DNA of 64,000 nucleotides from Sphingomonas sp. ID1715 (GCF_013044515.1 NZ_JABEPR010000005.1:124001-188000); one strand, 5' to 3'. Shown: positions 1-11,378, counted from the first letter of the stretch. The notes: generated by a model from the letters alone, not told the origin. Numbers and translations are program-made.

Positions 1-384
1 CAGCAATGTGCCGGCCGCTCGGAACAACGCCGCTCCGCGTGCCTCAGCGTGGAGCAAGAGGCTCTCATCGGCCAGCGGCAACGGCTCCAGCAGCGCTTCC
101 CACCCGTCGATCAGCGGCAGCAAGTCTTTCGGATCAATCTGCGAAGCCTGGGCGAGCGCGACCAGCACCGGATTGGATGGGCGCGACTCCGCCAGCGTAT
201 CGAGGGCATCATGCCACCAGGCGAGCCGCATCTGCGCAATCGCAGGCGTCTCGGTGCGGGCGATCGTGGCGCCGAGTTGTTCGTCCAGCGCCCACAAGGC
301 CGCGAGCGCCGGCCGCACCGCGGCGGGTGCGTAGGCAAGCGACAGCGCGCGTTCGGGATCGGCGATTGCGGGCAGGTCGGTCAC
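1..384 (-). CDS. Squalene/phytoene synthase family protein, 5' part only
   Basis: An open frame of 128 codons runs from a GTG at 384 off the left edge of the window without a stop, so the C-terminal part is missing. The translation has the early motif RLAWWHDAL typical of the squalene/phytoene synthase superfamily, followed by a helical, Leu/Ala-rich stretch. The family condenses prenyl diphosphates, but many short alphaproteobacterial members lack the aspartate-rich motifs and resemble the NDUFAF6-like branch. The part carrying those motifs is largely outside the window, so catalysis cannot be judged. It lies 18 bp downstream of the TadE-like gene on the same strand, but a functional link is not evident. 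Confidence 0.6.
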   Translation of the reverse strand, partial: MTDLPAIADPERALSLAYAPAAVRPALAALWALDEQLGATIARTETPAIAQMRLAWWHDALDTLAESRPSNPVLVALAQASQIDPKDLLPLIDGWEALLEPLPLADESLLLHAEARGAALFRAAGTLL

Positions 385-402
385 GCGACCGGCCCTAGCC
401 GA

Positions 403-1035
403 TCAGCAGCGCGAGGGCACGACTCCGGCGACCGGCGTGATGTTGGGGATTGCCTGTCCGCGGGTGACGAACATCGAGCGCTGCCGGATAATGCCGTCGC
501 TCGCGCGGTTGCGGATGTTCGCGACGTTGATCAGCGGCTTATACTCGAACCCCACTTCGGCGACGACGACCATCTGATTCTGTTGCAGCACGACGTTGTT
601 CGGCAACGTCACGTCCGGCCCTTCGCCGAAATCATCGGTCTGGGTCCACTCCGCCCCGATCTGGCTGACGATCGTCGTCTTCTTGCCCGTGCAGCGCTGC
701 CAGACCACCTTGTTGACGATCTCCCCGTCTTGGTTGACGCCGATCACGCCGGTCAGGATTACCCGGCCATATTCCTTGACGTCGAACGGAGCATCGAGCT
801 GGTCGACGGCTTTGAACACGTCCTTGAAGCTATTCTCGCTCGGCGCGATAGTGTTGCGGGCGATGGTATCGGCCGACACGCTCGCGATGCGCTCCAGCTT
901 CTGATTGGCCAGCACGAAGTTCGTATATTCGAGCCCGCCCAGCCCGGCCATGGCGACGAGCGGCAGCCACAGCGCGGTCTCGACGATCGAGACGCCGCGC
1001 TGGTCGCGGCCAAGCCTCTTCAGAGCAGCGATCAT
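403..1035 (-). CDS. TadE-like pseudopilin-type protein
   Basis: About 210 residues. The N-terminus carries a charged segment (GRDQRGVSIVETALWLPL) with the Gly-x-x-x-x-Glu spacing of TadE/TadF pseudopilins, followed by one hydrophobic helix; the rest should be periplasmic. Members of this family belong to the Tad (Flp pilus) secretion machinery and are processed by a prepilin peptidase. The ATG at 1035 is preferred because GGGA lies 8 nt upstream; an ATG at 1044 would overlap the preceding gene by 7 bp. It is the third gene of a compact run with the TadG-like and the other TadE-like gene. No pilin, TadA or TadB gene is in view, so this may be an orphan tad island, as is common in sphingomonads. 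Confidence 0.75.
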   Translation of the reverse strand: MIAALKRLGRDQRGVSIVETALWLPLVAMAGLGGLEYTNFVLANQKLERIASVSADTIARNTIAPSENSFKDVFKAVDQLDAPFDVKEYGRVILTGVIGVNQDGEIVNKVVWQRCTGKKTTIVSQIGAEWTQTDDFGEGPDVTLPNNVVLQQNQMVVVAEVGFEYKPLINVANIRNRASDGIIRQRSMFVTRGQAIPNITPVAGVVPSRC

Positions 1036-1037
1036 GG

Positions 1038-1622
1038 TCAGCATCCCGTGTTCCGGAAAATCGGTTCGTTGCGGATGACGGTCGACGCCTTGATGGGATA
1101 ATCGGGGCCGCCGTCGCCAAAGCGCGAGGCGATCCACGGCACCAGCGACTTGACCCGGAAGGTGGCGGTATAGCTGACCACCTGGCCCGCGCCACCGACC
1201 GACCCGGACGTGCCCATATCGGGGTCCCACTTGCCATTGCCGTTCACGTCGGTGAACGTTTCGCCGACATCATATTTGCCGTTCTTCGTCGCCGGATTGT
1301 CGACAAAGGGTTCGGGCTCTCCGACATCGCCGAACGAAGAGCCGTAGGACACCGCCTTGATGGTCACGCCCTGCCCGTCGGAGCTCGGCACGTGCTGCAT
1401 GCCGCGGGTGATCGTCTGGATCATCTGCGTCTCACGATTGGCCGGACAGTCGGAGGCGGCAATCAGGCGCGCCGCCTTCATCGTCGAGGATTCGAGCGCC
1501 GAGCGCGCCGATTCCACCCAGGCGAATTCGAGAAAGCCGAACAGCAATACGGTGATCACGGGCGCGATCAGCGCGAACTCCATCGTCGCGATGCCGTTCC
1601 GATCCTTGATGAGCATGCGCAT
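1038..1622 (-). CDS. TadE-like protein with EF-hand-like insert
   Basis: About 194 residues. The N-terminal segment DRNGIATMEFALIAPVITVL matches the TadE pseudopilin signature and transmembrane helix. In the middle is a stretch rich in Asn, Gly and Asp (around FTDVNGNGKWDPDMG) that resembles the Ca-binding loops of dockerin or thrombospondin-3-like repeats. The ATG at 1622 is favoured because GAGG lies 6 nt upstream; a GTG at 1634 would overlap the stop of the TadG-like gene as GTGA. The product is probably a minor pilin or envelope-anchored partner of the neighbouring Tad proteins. Calcium binding is inference from motif shape only. Confidence 0.75.
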   Translation of the reverse strand: MRMLIKDRNGIATMEFALIAPVITVLLFGFLEFAWVESARSALESSTMKAARLIAASDCPANRETQMIQTITRGMQHVPSSDGQGVTIKAVSYGSSFGDVGEPEPFVDNPATKNGKYDVGETFTDVNGNGKWDPDMGTSGSVGGAGQVVSYTATFRVKSLVPWIASRFGDGGPDYPIKASTVIRNEPIFRNTGC

Positions 1623-1630
1623 CGTCCGCC

Positions 1631-3439
1631 TCACTTCGCCAGATGGAGATCGATGAGGTTGGCGGCGATCGAGGTGAAGGCGATCCGCAGCTGGCTCGGG
1701 TCCTTCGTCTCAAAGAAGTGCGTGTTGCGGTTGGTCGCGCACGTCTTGAACATCTCGCGCGTCGCGTCGCCTTCCGCACCGGACGCGATGGCAAAGGTGA
1801 TCGTATAAATCTCGATGCCTTCGTTCTTCATCGCCTGGCAGGTCTTGGCGAAGCGGAGCGCCATCTGGTCGCGGTGCGCCGCACGCGCCTGGCTAGTCCC
1901 GGTCCCGCCGCTCGCCCACTCCTGGTTCACGACCAGCTTGTCGGCATAGGAGCTGTACGCGGTATAGGCGGTGTCGCGCTGGAAGTCGGCATAGTTCGAG
2001 CCGGCTTTGAGCGGGTCCTTGCCGCGCGGATTGAAGGTCGAGCCGTCGTCCTGCGAGTCGAAATTGCCGTCGGTCATGAATACAACGACACGCCGCAATC
2101 CAATGTTGTTCGGCCGTGCGCGCGTGAAGACCGTGTCGCGGGCGAGCAGGCGATAGGCCCAAGTCATCGCCGGCACGTGCCAGGTACCAATGTTGAACAG
2201 GGGCTGCAGGCTGTTCTTGTAGTTGGTCAGCTCGGTCTTGGTGCGCGAATAGCTGATCGGTAGCGCCTCGGTCGGACAGACATAGTTGGGCGACTTGGAG
2301 ACGTAGTTGTCCGCGTTCGACGGCTTCACCGCCGAGTTGTACAGCTGCGGCGCCGGCCAGCTGCTGTAGCTAGGTAGGCGCGACACCTTGATCATCGTGC
2401 TCGAAGAACTGCTGCACTTGGCGTCGGTCGAGTTGCTGCTGCTCACCTGGCAAATATCGTCGCCGTAACGGCGGATCAGGGCAGTCCTCATCGGCCCGTA
2501 GTTGGCGACGCTTAGTTCGTCGGCCGCGGAAGCACCCAGCTTGTACCGATTATCCTGCAGGTGGAACGAATCGACCCACATGGGCGGGTAGATGGAAGGC
2601 TTGATGACGGGCATGCCGTTTTCGCCCGGCATGGTCTTGCCCATGTCGTAGGTGTTGGCGTCCATTACATTAATGTCGGAACTCAGCGTCCGCAGCGTCG
2701 GATCGGCGAGCACGCAGCCCTTCCACCCATAGGCGTTGCTGGCCAGCTTGTCGGTATAGCCCGGCACCTGCTGAACCATACCGGCAGGCAGCAGGCGGCC
2801 GACATTGACGATGACGTTGTACGGCAGGACGCCGATGCCGAAGTTCTGGCGCGTTTCATTGGTGCCGTAAACGATGTCGAGGAACGCGCCCATCGAGTCC
2901 TTGAGCGCGGTCATGCCGCCATTGCTGTCCATCGACCCGGTGACGTCCAGCACCATCATCGTCTCGACGGCAGTCGGCATCGTCTTGCCGGCAATGCCTT
3001 TCGCCATCGCCTTGACCGGCATGGTCTGGATGCCGAAGATCTGCATCAGCGTCGTCGGCACCGTACCTTCAACGGTAACCTGAATCGTCACTTCATCCCC
3101 GCTGCGGGTCACCGCCACCTGTGGCGCCTGCCGCGTCGCGCCGACATAGCCCATGGGCATATTGGCGGTCAGGAACTCGTTGATGGTCGCCACTGTCTTC
3201 GGGCCTGGCGTGGAGCCGGTGCCCGGATAGAGCTGCTCCATGCGGACCGCGGCCAGGGTCGCCGTATCGACGCTGCTCTGCAGGCGCGACGAGGTCATGT
3301 AGCCGCGGCCGAGATCCAGCCCCAGGCCGACAAAGCCCAGCAGCGGGATGATATAGGCGGCGGCGATCGCGTAAGTGCTGCCCCGTTCGTCCCGCAGGAT
3401 CGAACGAAGACCGCGCCGGCAATGTGAAAAATGTGACAC
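1631..3439 (-). CDS. TadG-like protein with von Willebrand factor A domain
   Basis: About 602 residues, beginning at GTG. The N-terminus (LRDERGSTYAIAAAYIIPLL) is the TadG-type Flp domain with one transmembrane helix. Around residue 165 a vWA domain starts with the MIDAS motif DVTGSMDS, and its later strands contain VVVFMTDGNFD. TadG-like proteins are inner-membrane-anchored, mostly periplasmic accessories of the Tad pilus. A metal-dependent adhesion site suggests it grips another envelope or pilus protein. It is the first gene of the three-gene tad-like run, and its promoter must lie in the roughly 90 bp before pdhB ends. Length and architecture are typical of sphingomonad homologues. Confidence 0.8.
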   Translation of the reverse strand: MSHFSHCRRGLRSILRDERGSTYAIAAAYIIPLLGFVGLGLDLGRGYMTSSRLQSSVDTATLAAVRMEQLYPGTGSTPGPKTVATINEFLTANMPMGYVGATRQAPQVAVTRSGDEVTIQVTVEGTVPTTLMQIFGIQTMPVKAMAKGIAGKTMPTAVETMMVLDVTGSMDSNGGMTALKDSMGAFLDIVYGTNETRQNFGIGVLPYNVIVNVGRLLPAGMVQQVPGYTDKLASNAYGWKGCVLADPTLRTLSSDINVMDANTYDMGKTMPGENGMPVIKPSIYPPMWVDSFHLQDNRYKLGASAADELSVANYGPMRTALIRRYGDDICQVSSSNSTDAKCSSSSSTMIKVSRLPSYSSWPAPQLYNSAVKPSNADNYVSKSPNYVCPTEALPISYSRTKTELTNYKNSLQPLFNIGTWHVPAMTWAYRLLARDTVFTRARPNNIGLRRVVVFMTDGNFDSQDDGSTFNPRGKDPLKAGSNYADFQRDTAYTAYSSYADKLVVNQEWASGGTGTSQARAAHRDQMALRFAKTCQAMKNEGIEIYTITFAIASGAEGDATREMFKTCATNRNTHFFETKDPSQLRIAFTSIAANLIDLHLAK

Positions 3440-3499
3440 GGTTGACGTCCCCGGACCTGTTTGGACCGGGAAGTAACCCGAACATCGCTTACGATTGTT

Positions 3500-3522
3500 T
3501 GTCCGGCATGGTTAACCGGACA
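3500..3522. terminator. Hairpin between pdhB and the tad-like genes
   Basis: A 7-bp perfect inverted repeat (TGTCCGG and CCGGACA) with a 9-nt spacer lies 11 bp after the pdhB stop. No run of T follows on the minus strand, so a factor-independent terminator is only a weak call. It could equally be a regulatory dyad for the tad-like operon. Confidence 0.3.
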
Positions 3523-3532
3523 CTACCGACCT

Positions 3533-4938
<1,406 letters not shown>

Positions 4939-4939
<1 letters not shown>

Positions 4940-5982
4940 CAGTAGGATTCCACCAGCACGTCGGTATGGAGTTCGGACAGGTTCGGCTCGGGCGAGGTCT
5001 CGGCGAAGTCGGCTGCCTCCGCGACGATGCGGCGGATTTCCTTGTCGAGATCCTTCAACTGCGCCTCGCTGACACCCAGCTGCTCCAGCTCACGTGCGGC
5101 ATGGTCGATCGCGTCGGACTTTTCGCGCACGGCCTGGACTTCGTCGCGGCTGCGGTATTTCGCCGGATCGGACATGGAGTGGCCGCGATAGCGATAGGTC
5201 TTCATCTCGAGGATGATCGGGCCCTTGCCGCTGCGCACCCATTCGGATGCCGTCTCGGCCGCGCCACGGCAGGCGAGCACGTCCATGCCGTCGACCTGGA
5301 TACCCGGAATGCGGAAGCTCTCACCGCGGCGATAAAGCTGGTCCTCGGCCGACGAGCGGTTCACCGACGTGCCCATCGCGTACTGGTTATTCTCGATCAC
5401 GAAGATGATCGGCAGCTTCCAGAGCTCCGCCATGTTGAAGCTCTCATAGACCTGGCCCTGATTGGCGGCGCCATCGCCGAAATAGGCCATGCAGAGGCCG
5501 CCGTCCTCGGCATATTTGTGCTTGAAGGCGAGGCCCGTGCCGAGGCTCACCTGTGCGCCGACGATGCCGTGCCCGCCATAGAAGCGGTGCTCGACCGAGA
5601 ACATGTGCATCGAGCCGCCCTTGCCGCGGCTGATGCCGGCTTCGCGCCCGGTCAGCTCGGCCATGATCACTTTCGGATCGATGCCATAAGCGAGCATATG
5701 GCCGTGGTCGCGATAGCCGGTAATGACGCTGTCGAGGCCGGGTTTCAGCGCCGACTGGAGCCCGACCGCAACTGCCTCCTGGCCGATATAGAGGTGGCAG
5801 AAGCCCCCGATCAGGCCGAGACCATAGAGCTGCCCCGCCTTTTCCTCGAACCGCCGGATCAGCAGCATCTGGCGGTAGAGCTCCATCAGCTCTTCCTTGG
5901 ACGCCTGGTAGCGCTGGGGTTCGGGCGGACGTTCGCGATTGGGCGTGGCGGGCGGCGCGGTGGGCTTAGCGGCTCGAGCCAA
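4939..5982 (-). CDS. pdhA: Pyruvate dehydrogenase E1 component, alpha subunit
   Basis: About 347 residues. The thiamine-diphosphate binding signature [17 protein letters not shown] and the phosphorylation-loop-like segment [15 protein letters not shown] identify E1-alpha of the two-subunit pyruvate dehydrogenase type. It forms an alpha2beta2 enzyme with the adjacent PdhB. The start is a TTG at 5982, supported by AAGGA about 7 nt upstream; the first ATG-coded methionine lies well inside the conserved fold. The N-terminal 25 residues are Pro/Ala-rich and probably disordered. The promoter should lie in the short gap before the VOC gene. Confidence 0.95.
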
Positions 5983-6025
5983 GGGATTGTTCCTTCTTGG
6001 GTGAGGATTGCGCCCGCCTATAGGC

Positions 6026-6044
6026 GCGGACTCGTCAGGTCCGC
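6026..6044 (-). terminator. Short GC hairpin after the VOC gene
   Basis: GCGGAC and GTCCGC form a 6-bp perfect stem with a 7-nt loop, just downstream of the VOC gene stop and upstream of pdhA. No T-tract follows, so the terminator call is weak. Confidence 0.25.
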
Positions 6045-6066
6045 AACACGCGGCGGCGGTAGCGGT

Positions 6067-6447
6067 TCAGTGCTCGGCGATGCTGAGCACGTTGCCGAAG
6101 GGATCGCTGAAGAAGGCGACCTTGGCGCGGCCGTCCGGTGCGGTCCAGATGCCGAGTTCGTCCTGGCCCAAGCCTTCATAGATGGTGAAGCTGATGCCTT
6201 TATCCTTGAGCGCGATCGCGGTGGCGCGGATGTCCGCCACGTCCCAGCCTAGCACCGGATGCTCGATCGGCTTAAAGTCGAGCATCGGCGTGAGACGCAA
6301 CATGGTGCCGTTCGGGAATGCGTAGAAGTCGCCGAATTCGTCGGTGCTGCGATGTTGCACGCCAAGCACGCCTTCATAGAAGGCCCGCCCCTCTTCCCGA
6401 CTGGTGACGCTGACGAAGGCGACCGGCACGGCGCTGTTCAAGGTCAT
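6067..6447 (-). CDS. VOC (glyoxalase/bleomycin-resistance fold) family protein
   Basis: About 126 residues, a single vicinal-oxygen-chelate module pair. The opening strand VAFVSVTSREEGRAFYEGVLG and the closing VAFFSDPFGNVLSIAEH are typical of glyoxalase-like proteins. Possible metal ligands are His in the central strand (PIEHPVLGW) and the late Glu/His. The substrate cannot be told from sequence. The ATG at 6447 is chosen because AGGGGT lies about 7 nt upstream; a GTG at 6456 would leave no room for a ribosome binding site. It lies between ftsB and pdhA on the same strand. Confidence 0.8.
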   Translation of the reverse strand: MTLNSAVPVAFVSVTSREEGRAFYEGVLGVQHRSTDEFGDFYAFPNGTMLRLTPMLDFKPIEHPVLGWDVADIRATAIALKDKGISFTIYEGLGQDELGIWTAPDGRAKVAFFSDPFGNVLSIAEH

Positions 6448-6477
6448 GAGACTCACCCCTGTTGGTGAGCCGGGAGG

Positions 6478-6807
6478 CTATTGCGCGGCCTGGTCCCCGT
6501 CCATCGGGATAATGATCTCGTCGGGGTGGCTATAGCCGAGACGCTTGCGGATCAATTCGTCGGCGAGATCGGGGTTGGCCCTTCGCGGGTCGAGCAGGGC
6601 GACGCGGTTCTGAACGACGCGCTTCTGCGCCTCCAGCCTCGCGAGCTCGACCTGCTTGCGGACCAGTTCCTGCCGATAATCACCCCAGGCGAGTACGCCG
6701 TTCGGCCCGACCAGCGCATAGCCACCGAAAAAGCCGATGATCATCAGGGCGATGGCCGGTCCGGCCGCTGCCCTGACAAGCTCACCCAATGATCGTGTCC
6801 GCGCCAT
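6478..6807 (-). CDS. ftsB: FtsB/DivIC-like septum formation initiator
   Basis: About 109 residues. One transmembrane helix (residues about 15-35, GPAIALMIIGFFGGYALVG) is followed by a coiled coil (QELVRKQVELARLEAQKRVVQNRVALL) and a short tail with the conserved ADELIRKRLGYSHPDEIII segment. FtsB bridges FtsL and FtsQ in the divisome and acts in the inner membrane and periplasm. The position right after eno (31 bp gap, same strand) matches the usual eno-ftsB linkage of proteobacteria. The assignment is family-level but strong because of synteny. Confidence 0.88.
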   Translation of the reverse strand: MARTRSLGELVRAAAGPAIALMIIGFFGGYALVGPNGVLAWGDYRQELVRKQVELARLEAQKRVVQNRVALLDPRRANPDLADELIRKRLGYSHPDEIIIPMDGDQAAQ

Positions 6808-6838
6808 ATCTCCCTTGAATCACAAGGGAGTCGCGCGA

Positions 6839-8137
<1,299 letters not shown>

Positions 8138-8271
8138 CTACATCGTTTCGGGATTGGGGCCGCCCCTATCGGTGCCGGTGCCGGAAGGCAATCGGCGGAC
8201 CCGAAGCGAGTGGAACCGCGTCGGCAGAGCGATTGTTCTGGCGACGAAGATTTTGTCGAAAGGGATGCGCG

Positions 8272-8853
8272 ATGACCGATGTAAGCCAGGCGAATGACGG
8301 CGCCACGACGCAGGGCGGCGACACCACGGCCGACAAGTTCAAGAGCCAATTCGCAAGCTTCAAGAGCCAGGCGACCGACAAGGCCCGAGACTATGCCGGC
8401 CAGGGCGTCGAGCGTGCCACCGGGGCGCTCGACGAGGCAGCGAAGTTCCTCGAGGATACGGCGCGCACGGTCGAAGAAAAGCTGGGGCCACAATATGGCC
8501 GCTACGGCTTCTCCGCGGCGGAGAGCGTATCGGGCTTTGCCGAGCAGCTGCGCGGCAAGGATGTCGAGGAGCTGGTCGACGACGTCCGCTCCTTCGTGCG
8601 CAAGAGCCCGGCGGTAGCGATCGGTGCCGCCGTCGGCCTCGGTTTCGTGCTCGCGCGGCTGGCGAAGGCCGGCGCAGGCTATGAGAGCGGTTCGGCCTCG
8701 TTCGGCAACACGGGCGGCAGCACCGGCGCGGCCACGCGCGGCTCGGCGCTTGGAGATACAGCCACCGGGACGACTGGCGGTCCGGTCGGCGCTCCGGCGA
8801 CGACGCAGGCGGCCAATCAGGATACGCCCGTCACCCCGACGTTCCCGGCCTGA
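8272..8853 (+). CDS. Alanine/glycine-rich membrane-associated protein of the DUF883/YqjD kind
   Basis: About 193 residues. The N-terminal half is a predicted amphipathic helix (DKFKSQFASFKSQATDKARD) of the sort seen in YqjD/ElaB ribosome- and membrane-associated proteins. A hydrophobic helix follows at about residues 118-138 (SPAVAIGAAVGLGFVLARL), then a Gly/Thr/Ala-rich low-complexity tail. It starts a tightly packed set of four genes on the plus strand, comparable in layout to the E. coli yqjD-yqjE-yqjK stress-related operon. Function is inferred from that likeness only. ATG 8272 is the first start of the frame after the divergent eno promoter region. Confidence 0.6.
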   Translation: MTDVSQANDGATTQGGDTTADKFKSQFASFKSQATDKARDYAGQGVERATGALDEAAKFLEDTARTVEEKLGPQYGRYGFSAAESVSGFAEQLRGKDVEELVDDVRSFVRKSPAVAIGAAVGLGFVLARLAKAGAGYESGSASFGNTGGSTGAATRGSALGDTATGTTGGPVGAPATTQAANQDTPVTPTFPA

Positions 8854-8861
8854 GGCGAGCC

Positions 8862-9182
8862 ATGAACGGCGACGTGCCGATCGGGCAATTGTTCAGCCAG
8901 CTGGTCGACGACGGCAAACGCTATGCGCGCGCCGAAGTCGACTTCTACAAGGCGAAGGCTGCCGACAAGGCGGAGCCGGTCAAGAAGGCGGCGATCTTCG
9001 GCGGCGTGGCGGTGACGCTCGCGCTGTCGGCCGTCACGGCACTGCTCGTCGGGCTGATCCTCGCGCTGGAAACGCTGGTCGGGCCGCTCGCCGCGACGCT
9101 GATCGTGGTCTTTGCGACACTGGCCATCGCCGGGCTGCTCGGCTGGATGGCGTATAAGCAGGTCGCGGAGGCGAAACGATGA
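8862..9182 (+). CDS. Phage-holin-family (YqjE-like) membrane protein
   Basis: About 106 residues. A charged N-terminal helix (KRYARAEVDFYKAKAADKAE) precedes two transmembrane helices (about 45-65 and 72-95), which is the layout of the Phage_holin_3_6/YqjE family. Such chromosomal proteins are not phage holins in practice and are linked to envelope stress. The gene overlaps the next by 4 bp (ATGA) and follows the previous one by 8 bp, so it is part of the same operon. Confidence 0.7.
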   Translation: MNGDVPIGQLFSQLVDDGKRYARAEVDFYKAKAADKAEPVKKAAIFGGVAVTLALSAVTALLVGLILALETLVGPLAATLIVVFATLAIAGLLGWMAYKQVAEAKR

Positions 9183-9568
9183 GCAAGGCCGATCTCCGCG
9201 CCAAGGAAGCCGAAGCCACCGCCGCCCGCGACAAGTTCATGGCGACGTTGCACGAGCTGCAGCATCGCCTGCATCCGAAGACGATCGCGAACGACGTGAA
9301 GGAAAAGGCGAAGGAGAAGGCGGATGGCGCCGTTTCCGCCGCCAAGGATGGCATGACGCAGGCGGCGACCCACCCATCGACCGTCGCGGCGATCACCATC
9401 CCGATCGCCGTCTATTTCTTCCGCAAGCCGATCGCGCGCGGGCTGAAGGCGCTGTTTGGCAGCAAAGCGGAAGCGCCGGCGTTGCAGCCCTATGAAGCGG
9501 CGCGCCACCCGGCGCCGCTGCCCACCGAAACGATGCGCACCAAGACACCCGCAGAACAAGGAGCATGA
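9179..9568 (+). CDS. DUF3618 family protein
   Basis: About 129 residues. The N-terminal Lys/Ala/Glu-rich helix (LRAKEAEATAARDKFMATLHELQHRLHPKTIANDV) is the DUF3618 signature. A short hydrophobic helix (STVAAITIPIAVYFFRKPI) near residue 70 suggests attachment to the inner membrane. It is translationally coupled to the holin-like gene. No molecular role is established for the family; partners are the adjacent small membrane proteins. Confidence 0.7.
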   Translation: MSKADLRAKEAEATAARDKFMATLHELQHRLHPKTIANDVKEKAKEKADGAVSAAKDGMTQAATHPSTVAAITIPIAVYFFRKPIARGLKALFGSKAEAPALQPYEAARHPAPLPTETMRTKTPAEQGA

Positions 9569-9570
9569 GC

Positions 9571-9981
9571 ATGGCAAGTAACAGCAACGAGACCACGGGA
9601 CAGAGCCGCGCCGGCAGCGCCTTGAGCAGCGTTAAGGGACGTGCCGCGGGCGCGGGCGATCGTCTGAGCGGCACGGTCGACAGCGCGCCGCTGGCCGCCG
9701 TGGCCGCCGGTGTCGCGATCGGCGCGCTGGCAGGCGCCCTGCTGCCCCGCACCGAGCGCGAGACGGAAGTGCTGGGCCCGATCGGCAGCAAGATCGGCCA
9801 GGCCGCGGCGGATGCCGCCAAGGCCGCGCGCGACGCCGGCAAGCAGGAGCTGGGCATCCTCGCCGAGAACAAGTCGCCGATGGAAATGATGGTCGAAAAG
9901 GCCGTCGACGCGGTCAGCAAGGCAGGCTCCGCGGCTGGCTCGGCGGCAGCGTCCACCGTCACCGGCAAGCAGGACGCGTGA
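9571..9981 (+). CDS. Small Ala-rich protein of the envelope-stress-like operon
   Basis: About 136 residues, dominated by alanine, lysine and serine, with one central hydrophobic segment (PLAAVAAGVAIGALAGALLP). Its composition matches its three upstream neighbours, and it probably forms a membrane-bound helical bundle with them. ATG 9571 is chosen because AAGGAG is 7 nt upstream; the ATG at 9565 would be too close to it. No named family is recognised with certainty. Confidence 0.5.
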   Translation: MASNSNETTGQSRAGSALSSVKGRAAGAGDRLSGTVDSAPLAAVAAGVAIGALAGALLPRTERETEVLGPIGSKIGQAAADAAKAARDAGKQELGILAENKSPMEMMVEKAVDAVSKAGSAAGSAAASTVTGKQDA

Positions 9982-10021
9982 TCCTTGCCGTAGCGGCGCG
10001 GCGGCATTAGGGCCGCCGCCC

Positions 10022-10246
10022 ATGAGCAAAATGCACCTGGTATTCGGAGGCCGCGTGAAAGATCCGCGCGGCCTCGATTTCGTCGACCTCAACAATATCG
10101 ACGTGGTCGGTATTTTCCCCGACTTTAAAGCGGCCGAGGCCGCCTGGCGCGGCGCCGCCCAGCGCACCGTCGACGATGCCGAGATGAAATATGTCGTCGT
10201 GCACCTGCACCGGCTGCTGGAGCCGGAGCTGCCTGCTTCCTCATAA
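10022..10246 (+). CDS. DUF4170-like small protein
   Basis: A 74-residue protein whose segment HLVFGGRVKDPRG, followed by DVVGIFPDFKAAEAAWRGAAQRTVDDAEMKY described here by position (residues 28-56), matches the short DUF4170 family of alphaproteobacteria. The fold should be a small alpha/beta sandwich in the cytosol; the role is unknown. It stands alone, 40 bp after the stress-like set and convergent with the rhomboid gene only 12 bp away. Confidence 0.7.
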   Translation: MSKMHLVFGGRVKDPRGLDFVDLNNIDVVGIFPDFKAAEAAWRGAAQRTVDDAEMKYVVVHLHRLLEPELPASS

Positions 10247-10258
10247 GTCCCGGTAGGA

Positions 10259-10888
10259 CTAAGCCTTCCGATACCGCCACAGCAGCAGCGGCCGTGCAAG
10301 CGCCAGGCCGACGATGAACCCGCCGATATGGGCGAAGATCGCCACTTGGCCGCCGCCGAACGCCGCTAGGCCGATCAGCGACTGGACGAAGATCCAGGCC
10401 GAAGCGAGCCAGATGATCCGCACCGCATAGCCGGAGAGCGGACCAAAGCCCTTGGTGCGATCGCGACCGAAGAATACGGCATAGGCGCCGAACGTCGCTG
10501 AAATGGCGCCGCTCGCCCCCACCATCGGCACGGTCTGCAGCGGGTCGATCGCCCAGTGCAGCAGCGCGGCCGCATAGGCGCCGGCCACATAGAGGAAGGC
10601 GCTCGCAGGTCCGCCGATCACGCTTTCGGTGAAGCGGCCGATGAACAGGAACATCACCATGTTGAAGGCGATGTGCATCAGCCCGGCATGCAGCAAGGTC
10701 GCCGAAAGCGGCGTCAGCCAGACCGGCAGCGCACCGGGCACGTTCAGAAGGCCGCTCACCCGCGCCGGAATGAAGCCGCCATAGAGGCTCGCGACCGGAC
10801 CCCAGCCGGCGATCGTCACCAGCAGGAATGCCGCGACCGTCGCAATGGTGATGCCTTGGGTGACCTTGCCGGGAGGGAGCTCAACCAT
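10259..10888 (-). CDS. Rhomboid family intramembrane serine protease
   Basis: About 209 residues with six hydrophobic helices. The catalytic serine sits in GASGAISATFG and the partner histidine in IFAHIGGFIVG; the conserved loop with HAGLMHIAFNMVMF (the HxxxxN element of helix 2) is present. Rhomboids cleave transmembrane proteins within the bilayer; the substrate here is unknown. It lies 13 bp downstream of greA on the same strand and may share its transcript. Confidence 0.9.
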   Translation of the reverse strand: MVELPPGKVTQGITIATVAAFLLVTIAGWGPVASLYGGFIPARVSGLLNVPGALPVWLTPLSATLLHAGLMHIAFNMVMFLFIGRFTESVIGGPASAFLYVAGAYAAALLHWAIDPLQTVPMVGASGAISATFGAYAVFFGRDRTKGFGPLSGYAVRIIWLASAWIFVQSLIGLAAFGGGQVAIFAHIGGFIVGLALARPLLLWRYRKA

Positions 10889-10901
10889 TCCGGCCGTTCG
10901 C

Positions 10902-11378
10902 TCAGACGAACTCGATCTTGTCGACGAGATAATAGCGGTCGCCCGAGGGCACCGTCACTTCGACCTCGTCGCCGACCTTGCGGCCGATAAGCGCGCGGCC
11001 GAGCGGCGAGTTGAAGCTGATCCGCCCCACCTTGGCGTCCGCCTCGGTCTCGCCGACGATCTGATAGCGGATCGGCTTGTCCTCGTCGTCGAGCAGGGTG
11101 ACGGTCGCGCCGAACACGATCTTGTCGCCCGACAAGTCCTTCGGGTCGATAATCTGGGCGCGGCTCAGCCGGTCCTCGAGCTGGGCAATCGACGCTTCGA
11201 TCTGGCCCTGGCGCTCCTTGGCAGCGTGATATTCCGCGTTCTCGGAAAGATCGCCATGGGCGCGCGCTTCCTCGATCGCGTCGACGACCTGCGGCCGCTC
11301 CTCCTTGAGACGCTTCAGGTCCGCCTGGAGCTTCTCATAGCCCTCCTGCAGCATCGGCATCTTATCGACGGTCGCCAT
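10902..11378 (-). CDS. greA: Transcription elongation factor GreA
   Basis: 158 residues, the usual GreA length. The N-terminal coiled coil contains the acidic tip ([20 protein letters not shown]) that enters the RNA polymerase secondary channel and stimulates cleavage of backtracked RNA. The C-terminal FKBP-like domain contains [19 protein letters not shown]. The second of two adjacent ATG codons (11378) is taken as start, as GAGGAC is better spaced from it. Confidence 0.96.
   Translation of the reverse strand: MATVDKMPMLQEGYEKLQADLKRLKEERPQVVDAIEEARAHGDLSENAEYHAAKERQGQIEASIAQLEDRLSRAQIIDPKDLSGDKIVFGATVTLLDDEDKPIRYQIVGETEADAKVGRISFNSPLGRALIGRKVGDEVEVTVPSGDRYYLVDKIEFV

Noticed and set aside
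49-1101. 350-codon open frame on the plus strand
   Set aside because: It is antisense to the squalene/phytoene synthase-like and TadE-like genes, is rich in Arg/Gly/Asp, and has no motif. It is a by-product of high GC content.
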